Source: an uncultured Dorea sp.
GTDB lineage: Bacteria; Bacillota; Clostridia; Lachnospirales; Lachnospiraceae
Assembly: GCA_910585725.1 (NCBI GenBank)
Contig: CAJUFA010000056.1
Coordinates: 1 to 13,034, forward strand
DNA: 13,034 nucleotides
Direction of reading: 5' to 3'
Under the pieces are notes generated by a model. It ran no database searches, had not been told where the DNA came from, and saw only the letters and a list, made by a program, of their open reading frames with translations. The translations under genes and the position numbers were made by a program. Within the stretch, counting starts at the first letter, position 1; each line of letters begins with the position of its first letter. Positions 1 to 7,093 of this stretch are shown piece by piece.

Positions 1-443
1 TTTGCTTCCACATCGTCGGAAGGATTGATTACAACCATTCCCGGAATCGTCCTCATCAGAGCGATATCTTCATTACACTGATGAGTCGCGCCGTCTTCTC
101 CTACGGATATACCGGCGTGAGTCGCGCCGATCTTAACATTCAGTTTAGGATATCCGATGGAATTACGCACCTGCTCGAACGCACGTCCCGCCGCAAACAT
201 GGCAAATGAACTTGCAAAAGGAACCTTTCCCGTCGTTGCGATACCCGCCGCGACACCTATCATATTGCATTCCGCGATTCCACAGTCGATATGACGCTCC
301 GGGAACGCTTTCTTGAATACCCCTGTCTTCGTTGCAGCCGCCAGGTCGGCGTCCAGTACGACTACATCCTTATGCTCTTTTCCTAATTCGGCCAAAGCAT
401 TGCCGTAACTTTCTCTTGTAGCGATCTTCTTTACATCTGACAT
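1..443 (-). CDS. tkt: Transketolase, C-terminal subunit (partial, 3' end outside window)
   Basis: Carries the pyrimidine-binding and C-terminal part of a split transketolase, which moves two-carbon ketol units between sugar phosphates in the non-oxidative pentose phosphate pathway (cytoplasm). Only the first 147 residues are present; the gene runs off the left edge. Visible features are the opening MSDVKKIATRESYGNALAEL, a VVVLDADLAAATKT stretch, and GIAECNMIG, whose Glu58 matches the conserved glutamate that activates the thiamine pyrophosphate (TPP) aminopyrimidine. HAGISVGEDGATHQ (about 109-122) is typical of transketolase and DXS-like pyrimidine domains. The ATG at 443 is preceded by an AGGTGA SD (450-455) at 6 bp. 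The start overlaps the end of the N-subunit gene by 13 bp, suggesting translational coupling and 1:1 production. A stand-alone pyruvate dehydrogenase E1-beta or DXS fragment is less likely because of the partner gene. Confidence 0.93.
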   Translation of the reverse strand, partial: MSDVKKIATRESYGNALAELGKEHKDVVVLDADLAAATKTGVFKKAFPERHIDCGIAECNMIGVAAGIATTGKVPFASSFAMFAAGRAFEQVRNSIGYPKLNVKIGATHAGISVGEDGATHQCNEDIALMRTIPGMVVINPSDDVEA

Positions 444-1267
444 AATGCTTCACCTACTTTCTCTAAATCTGCCATTGCAACTGCATACTGCTCGTCATTT
501 GGGGCGGCTCCGTGCCATGACGCCTGATTCTCCATGAAGGATACGTCTTTTCCCTTGATCGTCTTCGCGATAATTGCCGTCGGCTGTCCCTTCGTCTCTC
601 TCGCTTCTTTGAACGCCGCGTCGATCTCGTCAAAATCATTTCCGTTAATATTAATTACATTGAAATTAAATGCCTCGAACTTCTTATCGATGGGATAAGG
701 TGAATTAACCTCCGTAATCGGTCCGTCAATCTGAAGATTATTATTATCGACAATCACAACCAGGTTGTCCAGTTTTCTGTGAGCCGCAAGCATAGCAGCC
801 TCCCATACCTGACCTTCCTGGATCTCGCCGTCCCCAAGCAGAGTATATACTCTGTAGTCGTCTCCGAATATCTTTGCGGAGACGGCCATACCTACTGCCG
901 CGGAGATTCCCTGCCCGAGAGAACCGCTGGACATATCCACGCCCGGAATATGCTTCATATCCGGATGTCCCTGCAGATAAGCTCCAACCTTACGCAAGGT
1001 AGTAAGGTCTTCTACCGGAAAGAATCCTCTGTGCGCCAATGCAGAATAGTATCCCGGCGCCGTATGTCCTTTAGACAATACGAAACGATCGCGATCTGCT
1101 TTCTTCGGATCTGCCGGATCTATATTCATCTCTTCAAAGAACAGATAGGTATAGATATCTGCCGCGGATAAAGACCCGCCCGGATGCCCGGACTTGGCAC
1201 TGTGTACTGCCGTGACAATGCCTTTGCGAATCTCATTCGCTGTTTTCATTAACTCTAATTTGTTCAT
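431..1267 (-). CDS. tkt: Transketolase, N-terminal (TPP-binding) subunit
   Basis: 278-residue N-terminal half of a split transketolase; with the C-subunit encoded next to it, it forms the active TPP enzyme that interconverts xylulose-5-P, ribose-5-P, erythrose-4-P and fructose-6-P. The TPP/Mg motif is clear: GDGEIQEGQ begins with GDG at residues 145-147 and closes with NNN at 175-177. SGHPGGSLSAADI (His28) and SKGHTAPGYY (His68) supply the usual phosphate and cofactor-contacting histidines, and QGHPD (99-103) is another family block. Length fits the split form (about 270-280 residues), not the full enzyme of about 660. ATG at 1267 has an AGGAGG SD (1274-1279) at 6 bp. It lies 27 bp after the transaldolase gene and overlaps the C-subunit start, so the three form one operon. 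No signal peptide or membrane segment. Confidence 0.96.
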   Translation of the reverse strand: MNKLELMKTANEIRKGIVTAVHSAKSGHPGGSLSAADIYTYLFFEEMNIDPADPKKADRDRFVLSKGHTAPGYYSALAHRGFFPVEDLTTLRKVGAYLQGHPDMKHIPGVDMSSGSLGQGISAAVGMAVSAKIFGDDYRVYTLLGDGEIQEGQVWEAAMLAAHRKLDNLVVIVDNNNLQIDGPITEVNSPYPIDKKFEAFNFNVININGNDFDEIDAAFKEARETKGQPTAIIAKTIKGKDVSFMENQASWHGAAPNDEQYAVAMADLEKVGEALCQM

Positions 1268-1294
1268 GTCAAACCTCCTAATATGAATCAGATG

Positions 1295-1948
1295 TTACTC
1301 TCCGAATACCGCTTTATAATCTGCCTGGAACTTTGCAATTCCCGCGTCTGTCAAAGGATGCTTTGTCATCTGCTCTATAACGGAATAAGGAACCGTCGCA
1401 ATATCTGCTCCTGCCAACGCACAGTCTGTTACGTGCATCGTGTGGCGTACGCTTGCGGCGATGATCTCCGTTTCAATTCCCGCAATATTAAAGATCTGTG
1501 CAATCTCTGCGATCAGATCGGTACCCCTTACTGAAATGTCGTCCAGACGTCCCAGGAACGGCGATACGTATGTCGCGCCTGCCCTTGCCGCGAGAAGCGC
1601 CTGGTTTGCAGTAAAGATCAAGGTTACATTCGTCTTGATTCCTTCTGCAGACAGCTGTTTACACGCTTTCAGCCCTTCTGCAGTCATAGGGATCTTAACT
1701 ACCATGTTTGGATGAATCTTTGAGATTTCCCTTCCTTCGGCAATCATACCTTCGGCGTCTGTGGTCGTCGCTTTTACTTCTCCGCTGATCGGTCCGTCCA
1801 CGATAGAAGCGATCTCTGCGATTACTTCCTCAAATACCCGTCCTTCTTTAGCAATCAGGGATGGATTCGTCGTTACTCCGCAGATGACTCCCATGTCATT
1901 CGCTTTCCTGATGTCCTCAACCTTCGCTGTGTCGATAAAAAATTTCAT
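1295..1948 (-). CDS. tal: Transaldolase, short FSA/TalC (MipB) type
   Basis: 217-residue class I aldolase-type barrel that transfers a dihydroxyacetone unit between sedoheptulose-7-P and glyceraldehyde-3-P in the pentose phosphate pathway. Seen in the sequence: FIDTA at the N terminus (Asp6), CGVTTNPSLIAKEG (23-36), Schiff-base Lys85 in VVKIPMTAEG, and YVSPFLGRLDDI (127-138). Phe131 and Glu57 (SGEVKAT) are the residues expected of true transaldolases of this family; the fructose-6-phosphate aldolases of Escherichia coli have Tyr and Gln at the matching sites. I therefore prefer transaldolase over FSA, by inference from those residues. ATG at 1948 has a GGAGG SD (1956-1960) at 7 bp. It is the first gene of the tal-tkt operon and sits behind the promoter at 2024-2053. 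Confidence 0.95.
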   Translation of the reverse strand: MKFFIDTAKVEDIRKANDMGVICGVTTNPSLIAKEGRVFEEVIAEIASIVDGPISGEVKATTTDAEGMIAEGREISKIHPNMVVKIPMTAEGLKACKQLSAEGIKTNVTLIFTANQALLAARAGATYVSPFLGRLDDISVRGTDLIAEIAQIFNIAGIETEIIAASVRHTMHVTDCALAGADIATVPYSVIEQMTKHPLTDAGIAKFQADYKAVFGE

Positions 1949-1967
1949 GTTTCTTCCTCCTTCTTAC

Positions 1968-1990
1968 TTGTGTGAATTCCTTGTGTGAAT
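1968..1990. repeat. Direct repeat of TTGTGTGAAT in the tal leader
   Basis: Two exact 10-bp copies, 1968-1977 and 1981-1990, separated by TCC (13-bp period). They lie between the tal promoter and its SD, within the presumed 5' leader. They could be a regulator binding site or chance. The neighbouring GTGATTCAC dyad on the minus strand adds to the impression of a site, but no known operator is recognised. Confidence 0.45.
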
Positions 1991-2023
1991 CACTACACTC
2001 ATCACTGTTTATCGGTTGATTTT

Positions 2024-2053
2024 ATTATAACTGATACGAATCCTTTCGGTCAA
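2024..2053 (-). promoter_or_regulatory. Sigma-A-type promoter of the tal-tkt operon
   Basis: On the minus strand TTGACC (2048-2053) is followed after 18 bp by a perfect TATAAT (2024-2029). This is close to the vegetative consensus. Transcription would start near 2017, giving a leader of about 70 nt before the transaldolase ATG. AT-rich dyads lie immediately upstream (2066-2105). Confidence 0.8.
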
Positions 2054-2065
2054 TAGCGCTCAATT

Positions 2066-2105
2066 TTATTAGTAATTTTTATCATTAATAAATCCAAATT
2101 ATTAA
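2066..2105. repeat. Two overlapping AT-rich inverted repeats upstream of the tal promoter
   Basis: Dyad A has arms TTATTA (2066-2071) and TAATAA (2086-2091); its inner part also pairs apart from one mismatch and one G-T, leaving a loop of about 4 bases. Dyad B has perfect 7-base arms TTAATAA (2085-2091) and TTATTAA (2099-2105) around a 7-base loop. They share the TTAATAA element and sit directly upstream of the -35 box. A regulator site, an UP-like element or a weak end signal for the upstream gene are all possible; AT-rich DNA also makes such dyads by chance. Confidence 0.4.
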
Positions 2106-2191
2106 CATAACACATTTCTGCTATATCGCTTTAACCACTAATATCTACATATCACGACTTACACTAATTAATAATAATATTCAGAAATATA

Positions 2192-3304
2192 TTAATTATA
2201 TTTTTTCTTCCCTCTTCTCGTCCCCACTCTTGCATAACCTGTAGTCCCCCTTACAATCAACTGCGGCTCATACTCCACATGATAGGTGCTGATAGGTTCT
2301 ATACCGGAATACGAAGATTGCCGGGACGCTATTTTCTTCATAATAATATCGCAGGCATCCCGCCCCTTAAAGATAACAAAATGTTCTATCGTTGTCAGCT
2401 CCACCTTATGCATACGCGCAAACAGAGTATTATCACATCCCATAACAGACATATCAGCCGGCACTCTGATCTTGGCTTCATGCAGTGCGTCCAGAACTCC
2501 AAACGCGATCATATCATTCAATCCTACGATAGCGGTAATCCCCATCTCTTCCTTCAGAAGCTCTCTGGTCAAATCATAACCGATCTTATATTCTGAATCT
2601 ATATGTGCAACGTCCAGATCGATCTCTTCCCTGGCCGCCTTAATGACGACATTATTCTTAAATCCCGCATTCTCAAACTCTTTCAGGAAACCTTCTACCC
2701 TTTTAGAACGCTGTTTCTGACGCGCCGTCAAAGGAGGCGCAATATAAGCCACCTTTCGGTGTCCAAGCTCCAGCAGATGTCTTGCCATAATACGGCCAAG
2801 TTTAGAGTTATCCAGCTCCACAGCATCTACATCCATCTTCTCATTCTGGTTATTAACAATCGCCACAGGTATCTTCAGCGCCAGTTCCTGTACAAGTCCC
2901 ATGAAGCAATGGCTCGGGTTACACGTGTAGATGATTCCCAGGGGTCGCAAATCCCACATCATCTTAAGATACCGTTCTTCCATCTTAAGATCCCTCTGTG
3001 TGTTACATACGAACAGCCCAAAACCCTGCTCTTTGGCGCGCAATTCAATCCCCTGGAGCAGCATAACATAGTACGGGTTTGTCAGGTTTGAGCAGAATAC
3101 CACCAGAAGCCTCTCCTTCTTTGCGCCTTTTCTGGTCTTCCTCTTAGGCGGCGTATAGCCCAGTTCCTTCGCCGTCGCTTCTACCTTTTCTATCGTTTCT
3201 TTCGAAAAAGAAACATTATACTTCTTATTCAAAACCATAGACACCGTAGACTGCGATACTCCCGCCGCCCTCGCAATATCCGTCGATGTAACCTTTCTCT
3301 TCAT
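2192..3304 (-). CDS. LacI/GalR-family transcriptional regulator with atypical hinge
   Basis: 370-residue repressor-type DNA-binding protein. The N-terminal helix-turn-helix is unmistakable: STDIARAAGVSQSTVSMVLN (7-26), with Gln18, Ser19 and Met23 at the base-reading positions. The sugar-binding-like core follows from about residue 65 (RLLVVFCSNLTNPYY); GLNDMIAFGVLDAL and VPADMSVMGCDN are classical LacI-family blocks. The effector is probably a sugar or sugar phosphate, but the specific ligand cannot be read off. Oddities: after LGYTP (48-52) the usual hinge-helix pattern (Asn-x-x-Ala-Arg-x-Leu) is replaced by a basic run KRKTRKGAKKER, and the C terminus has a basic tail (RRGKKKYN). ATG at 3304 has a GGGAAGG/GGGAG purine-rich SD. 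It starts 32 bp after recR and is probably the last gene of that operon; downstream lies the pentose phosphate operon, a candidate target by position. Confidence 0.93.
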   Translation of the reverse strand: MKRKVTSTDIARAAGVSQSTVSMVLNKKYNVSFSKETIEKVEATAKELGYTPPKRKTRKGAKKERLLVVFCSNLTNPYYVMLLQGIELRAKEQGFGLFVCNTQRDLKMEERYLKMMWDLRPLGIIYTCNPSHCFMGLVQELALKIPVAIVNNQNEKMDVDAVELDNSKLGRIMARHLLELGHRKVAYIAPPLTARQKQRSKRVEGFLKEFENAGFKNNVVIKAAREEIDLDVAHIDSEYKIGYDLTRELLKEEMGITAIVGLNDMIAFGVLDALHEAKIRVPADMSVMGCDNTLFARMHKVELTTIEHFVIFKGRDACDIIMKKIASRQSSYSGIEPISTYHVEYEPQLIVRGTTGYARVGTRRGKKKYN

Positions 3305-3336
3305 CGTTCTCCCTTCCCGCCAGTTTCAGACATGCT

Positions 3337-3933
3337 CTAGAGTTCCGTCCGCCCCTCCAGGGCTCGAAGGAGGGTCACCTCGTCAATGTATTCCAGATCG
3401 CCGCCCACAGGCACCCCGCTGGCAATCCTGCTGACCTTTATTCCCGCAGGTTTGATCAACTTACTGATATACATGGCCGTCGTCTCTCCTTCCAGACTGG
3501 AATTCGTCGCTATAATCACTTCGTTCACATCCCCCTCAAGCCGTCCGATCAACTCTTTAAGCCTGATATCTTCCGGGCCGATCCCCAGCATCGGGGAGAT
3601 GGCGCCGTGGAGAACATGATACACTCCTCCATATTTTCCCGTTTTCTCATACGCAGCCAAGTCCCTGGTGTTTTCCACCACCATAATCGTCTTATGATCT
3701 CTCTTACTGTTACTGCAGATCGGACACACTTCCTGATCTGTCAGCGTACAGCATTCTTTACAATATCTGACATTCTTCTTTGCTTCAACAATAGTCGAAG
3801 CCAACCGGTCCACATCTTCCAACGGCATATGTATCAAATGAAAAGCCAGCCTTGCCGCTGACTTTGATCCTATGCCTGGGAGGCATGACAACTCTTCAAT
3901 TAACCTGCTAATCTGGTTACTATAGTAATCCAT
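3337..3933 (-). CDS. recR: Recombination mediator RecR
   Basis: 198-residue RecR, which works with RecO (and RecF) to load RecA on SSB-coated single-stranded DNA during gap repair. The full domain order is visible: helix-hairpin-helix LPGIGSKSAARLAF (18-31); a C4 zinc finger with Cys58, Cys61, Cys70 and Cys73; a Toprim domain beginning KTIMVVENTRD (81-91, Glu87) and containing ATNSSLEGETTAMYI (142-156); and a C-terminal segment with SGVPVGGDLEYID (172-184). Length is the usual for the family. ATG at 3933 matches the common MxYY opening; an AGGAG lies about 12 bp upstream, slightly far. It follows ybaB by 20 bp, the classic dnaX-ybaB-recR arrangement. Confidence 0.98.
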   Translation of the reverse strand: MDYYSNQISRLIEELSCLPGIGSKSAARLAFHLIHMPLEDVDRLASTIVEAKKNVRYCKECCTLTDQEVCPICSNSKRDHKTIMVVENTRDLAAYEKTGKYGGVYHVLHGAISPMLGIGPEDIRLKELIGRLEGDVNEVIIATNSSLEGETTAMYISKLIKPAGIKVSRIASGVPVGGDLEYIDEVTLLRALEGRTEL

Positions 3934-3953
3934 CTGTCTCTTACTCTCCTGTG

Positions 3954-4307
3954 TCAGAATAATCCCGGCATCTGTCCGCCCATACCGCCGGTAAACTTAG
4001 ACATCGCTGACGCTGACGCTTCATCTGCCTTATCCATCGCCTCGTTTACCGCAGCCACGATCAGATCCTCTAACATCTCAACATCTTCCGGATCCACCAC
4101 TTCTTCATCCAGACTGACCTTTAGAAGCTTCTTTGCCCCGGAGACAACCGCCTCAACCGCGCCGCCGCCTGCCGTCGCGCTAAATTCCTTCGTCTCCATC
4201 TCCTTCGCCTGTTCTTCCATCTGACGCTGCATCTTCTGCGCCTGCTTCATCAGATTCGCCATATTCCCCGGCATTGCTCCACCCGGGAATCCACCTCTTT
4301 TTGCCAT
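3954..4307 (-). CDS. ybaB: Nucleoid-associated protein YbaB/EbfC
   Basis: 117-residue member of the YbaB/EbfC family, small dimeric DNA-binding proteins that coat the nucleoid. The central coiled region NLMKQAQKMQRQMEEQAKEM (18-37) and FSATAGGGAVEAVVSG (43-58) are diagnostic, followed by VDPEDVEMLEDLIVAAVNEA (76-95). Both ends are Gly/Met/Pro-rich, as in many members from Clostridia. The ATG at 4307 has an AGGAGG SD at 10 bp. It lies between dnaX (55 bp gap) and recR (20 bp gap), its conserved neighbourhood; the grouping suggests a role near replication and repair, although the cellular role is not settled. Confidence 0.96.
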   Translation of the reverse strand: MAKRGGFPGGAMPGNMANLMKQAQKMQRQMEEQAKEMETKEFSATAGGGAVEAVVSGAKKLLKVSLDEEVVDPEDVEMLEDLIVAAVNEAMDKADEASASAMSKFTGGMGGQMPGLF

Positions 4308-4362
4308 AATTATAAATCCTCCTGATCATCTATTCTTCTGGTTCTCTCATCCCGCCGTCTGA

Positions 4363-5940
4363 TTAATCTTCCACGGTAATCTCCATATTAATCAGCCCTT
4401 CGAGATTCTCTATATCTACAAACTGATCTTCGAACCTGCGTCCGGCTTCTATTTGCCGCACCTCTACCTCTACTTTTTTCCCGATCTTTTCTTCGATCTT
4501 TTTCTCTATCTCTGCCTTATGCGCCTCCGTTCCGACTACGCTGGCCCCCATCTCGTCCTGACATACAATCTGCAGCCGATTGCCTTCCCCCGCGCTTAAT
4601 CTTGCGTTCTTCAGACAACTCTTAAGTATCGGCGAGAGCTCATTCACCATTGAACGAAAATTCTTCGCAACCGTCTTCACATCCTCGTTCAAAGCCGCCG
4701 GGATCTTCGGTTTAGGCGACTCAGTCCGAGCCGCCTTGTATCGTTCTTCATAGATATTCTGATCCTGCGCCGGACGCCCGGACAAGCCTTCCTCCAACTG
4801 CTTCTCCACCGCCCGGATACGATCCAGCAATGCGTCCTGAGTGGTTTCCATCGCAGGACAACACAATTTAATCAACGTCACCTCCAGGAGCACCCTCTTC
4901 TGAGCCGAATACTTCAATTGGTTCGTAAGCTCAGAAAAGATTCTGATATAACGGATCAGCGTATCATTATCAATCATCTGCGCTTCTTCCTTAAGCTGCG
5001 CAAGATTCTCCGTCGATACGTCCAGTATATCCTCCATATGATCAGACCCTTTGACAAGAAGGAGATTTCTAAGATACCAGGTAAAATCTGCCGCAAGCTG
5101 CGAAAGCTCTCTCCCCTGCATTACCAGATCTTCCACCGTCTTAATTACACGGCGCACGTCCATCGAAATCAATTCCCGGAGAAGACGGCTGAATACGTCC
5201 GTATCAACCGCGCCCAATACCTCCAGCACGTGATCATATGTCAGCTTCTCGCCGATATAAAACGACACGCACTGGTCAAGGAGACTTAAGCTGTCGCGCA
5301 TGGAACCGTCCGCCATCTTCGCGATATAGCGGACCGCCTTATCCTCTACATCCCACTGCTCCTTATCGATCAGTTCCCGAAGCCTCGCAAAGATCGTATC
5401 GATAGTAATCCTCTTAAAATCATATCTCTGGCATCTGCTTAAAATCGTAACCGGAATCTTGTGCGCTTCCGTCGTCGCAAGTATGAATATCACATACTCC
5501 GGCGGTTCTTCCAGCGTCTTAAGGAGAGCATTGAACGCTCCTATAGAAAGCATATGAACTTCGTCTATAATATAGACCTTATAACGCCCCTCCGTCGGCC
5601 GGTATGCCACTTCCTCCCGAATCTCCCGGATATTATCCACGCCGTTGTTAGAAGCCGCGTCGATCTCAATCACATTCATAGAAGCGCCGGAAGATATCGC
5701 CTTACATACGTTACATTCACCGCAGGGACTTCCGTCCGCCGTATGTTCACAGTTCACCGCTTTGGCAAATATCTTCGCCACTGTCGTCTTCCCGGTTCCT
5801 CTGGTTCCGCAGAACAGATATGCATGACCGATCCGGTCCGCCTTTATCTGATTCTTCAAAGTCTTCACGATGGCGTCCTGCCCCTTTACATCCTCAAATT
5901 CATCCGGTCGGAACTTCCGGTACAATGCCATATATGACAT
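4363..5940 (-). CDS. dnaX: DNA polymerase III clamp-loader subunit gamma/tau
   Basis: 525-residue ATPase motor of the clamp loader, which opens the beta sliding clamp and links it to polymerase III. Seen: the opening MSYMALYRKFRPDEFEDVKG; Walker A GTRGTGKT (45-52); zinc cysteines Cys64, Cys73, Cys76 and Cys79; IEIDAASNNGVDNIREI (91-107); Walker B IIDEVH (124-129); and the SRCQRYDF block (168-175) holding the arginine that contacts the neighbour's ATP. The collar domain runs to about residue 360, followed by a linker and a short tau-like tail ending in an acidic stretch. I see no programmed frameshift site that would give a separate gamma. ATG at 5940 has a GGGAG SD. It begins only 14 bp after pfkA with no visible promoter or terminator between, so it is probably co-transcribed with it. 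Confidence 0.98.
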   Translation of the reverse strand: MSYMALYRKFRPDEFEDVKGQDAIVKTLKNQIKADRIGHAYLFCGTRGTGKTTVAKIFAKAVNCEHTADGSPCGECNVCKAISSGASMNVIEIDAASNNGVDNIREIREEVAYRPTEGRYKVYIIDEVHMLSIGAFNALLKTLEEPPEYVIFILATTEAHKIPVTILSRCQRYDFKRITIDTIFARLRELIDKEQWDVEDKAVRYIAKMADGSMRDSLSLLDQCVSFYIGEKLTYDHVLEVLGAVDTDVFSRLLRELISMDVRRVIKTVEDLVMQGRELSQLAADFTWYLRNLLLVKGSDHMEDILDVSTENLAQLKEEAQMIDNDTLIRYIRIFSELTNQLKYSAQKRVLLEVTLIKLCCPAMETTQDALLDRIRAVEKQLEEGLSGRPAQDQNIYEERYKAARTESPKPKIPAALNEDVKTVAKNFRSMVNELSPILKSCLKNARLSAGEGNRLQIVCQDEMGASVVGTEAHKAEIEKKIEEKIGKKVEVEVRQIEAGRRFEDQFVDIENLEGLINMEITVED

Positions 5941-5954
5941 CCTTCTACACTCCC

Positions 5955-7037
5955 TTATTTCACTCCGAAACTAATACCCGTCATCTCGGCTTCTTTTATA
6001 ATATTAGACTTCGGATCCACATACTTAAGCTTGCCCGCCACCTCAGAAAGCGGAACCCTCACAATCTCATTCTTCCTTAACCCCATCATATAACCGTAGT
6101 CTCCGTCCAGGATAGCTTCTGCTGCCGCCGCGCCAAGCCTCGTCGCAAGCACCCTGTCGTACGGGCATGGAGAACCTCCTCTCTGGGTATGTCCCGGAAC
6201 CGTGATACGCACTTCCTGGTCCGTTCTCTTCTGGATCTTCTCAGCTACCTCATACGCAACAGACGGATACTTTTTCTTCTCCTTCTCCAGCTTCGCTTTC
6301 AATTCCTTCTTGGATAACTTCGCGTCCTCTTTAGAAATAGCTCCTTCCGCAACAGCAATGATCGTAAATCTCTTGCCTGCCGCCTTTCTCTTTTCAATCG
6401 CGTCAACTACCACGTTAATATCATATGGGATCTCCGGAAGCATGATAATATCCGCCCCGCCGGCAATTCCCGCATGCAGGGTTACCCAGCCTACCTTATG
6501 CCCCATAACCTCTACGATAAATACACGACTGTGGGACGTCGCCGTCGTATGAATCTTATCGATGGTATCCGTCGCAATATCAACCGCACTCTGGAAGCCG
6601 AACGTCATATCCGTTCCCCACAAATCATTGTCAATCGTCTTAGGAAGCGTGATAACATGTAATCCTTCTTCTCTTAGCATATTCGCCGTTTTATGCGTAC
6701 CGTTTCCTCCAAGCACTACCAGACAGTCCATATTCAGCTTATGATAAGTATGCTTCATCGCCTCAACCTTATCAAGTCCATTCTCGTCCGGCACACGCAT
6801 CAGTTTGAACGGCTGCCTGGATGTTCCTAGGATCGTTCCTCCTATGGTCAATATTCCTGAGAAATCTCTGGAAGTCAGCATCTTGAAATTTGAATAGATC
6901 AATCCCTTATAACCCTCCTGAAATCCATAGATCTCAACATCATCCTTCTTAGAATATATTCCCTTTACCACTCCCCGCATTGCCGCATTCAGAGCCTGAC
7001 AATCTCCTCCGCTCGTAAGCATTCCTATTCTTAACAT
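5955..7037 (-). CDS. pfkA: 6-phosphofructokinase (PfkA superfamily, G/K-type active site)
   Basis: 360-residue cytoplasmic enzyme that phosphorylates fructose-6-P at C1, the committed step of glycolysis. Seen: nucleotide loop LTSGGDCQALNAAMRG (7-22), TIGGTILGTSR (64-74), LGGNGTHKTA (109-118), catalytic PKTIDNDLWGTD (132-143, Asp136 the base), MGHKVGWVTLHAGIAGGAD (178-196), and TQRGGSP (284-290). In E. coli numbering, positions 104 and 124 are Gly (Gly113 here) and Lys (Lys133). Gly104 favours ATP; Lys124 is shared with PPi-dependent and some ATP-dependent group III enzymes. Asn112 replaces the usual Mg-binding Asp103. I favour ATP as donor, with PPi or mixed use not excluded. ATG at 7037 has an AAGGAG SD (7045-7050) at 7 bp. 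First gene of the run into dnaX, behind its own promoter. Confidence 0.93.
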   Translation of the reverse strand: MLRIGMLTSGGDCQALNAAMRGVVKGIYSKKDDVEIYGFQEGYKGLIYSNFKMLTSRDFSGILTIGGTILGTSRQPFKLMRVPDENGLDKVEAMKHTYHKLNMDCLVVLGGNGTHKTANMLREEGLHVITLPKTIDNDLWGTDMTFGFQSAVDIATDTIDKIHTTATSHSRVFIVEVMGHKVGWVTLHAGIAGGADIIMLPEIPYDINVVVDAIEKRKAAGKRFTIIAVAEGAISKEDAKLSKKELKAKLEKEKKKYPSVAYEVAEKIQKRTDQEVRITVPGHTQRGGSPCPYDRVLATRLGAAAAEAILDGDYGYMMGLRKNEIVRVPLSEVAGKLKYVDPKSNIIKEAEMTGISFGVK

Positions 7038-7073
7038 ATGGGCGCTCCTTTCTTCTCTGTGTAATTTTCCTTC

Positions 7074-7093
7074 CCGGTGCTGTTCTCAGCCGG
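7074..7093 (-). promoter_or_regulatory. Leader hairpin upstream of pfkA
   Basis: In the pfkA transcript the arms CCGGCTG and CAG(CA)CCGG can pair, with a two-base bulge and an AGAA-like loop. A competing pairing just 5' (GTTCAGC with GCTGAGAAC) uses the same GCTGA bases. There is no U-run after either, so this is not an obvious transcription attenuator; the role is unknown. Confidence 0.4.

Noticed and set aside
4471..4482. Run of six A on the minus strand in dnaX (GGG AAA AAA GTA) as a programmed frameshift site for a gamma product
   Set aside because: It is not in the A-AAA-AAG phase used for -1 slippage, and it lies close to the C terminus, so it would not yield a gamma-sized protein.
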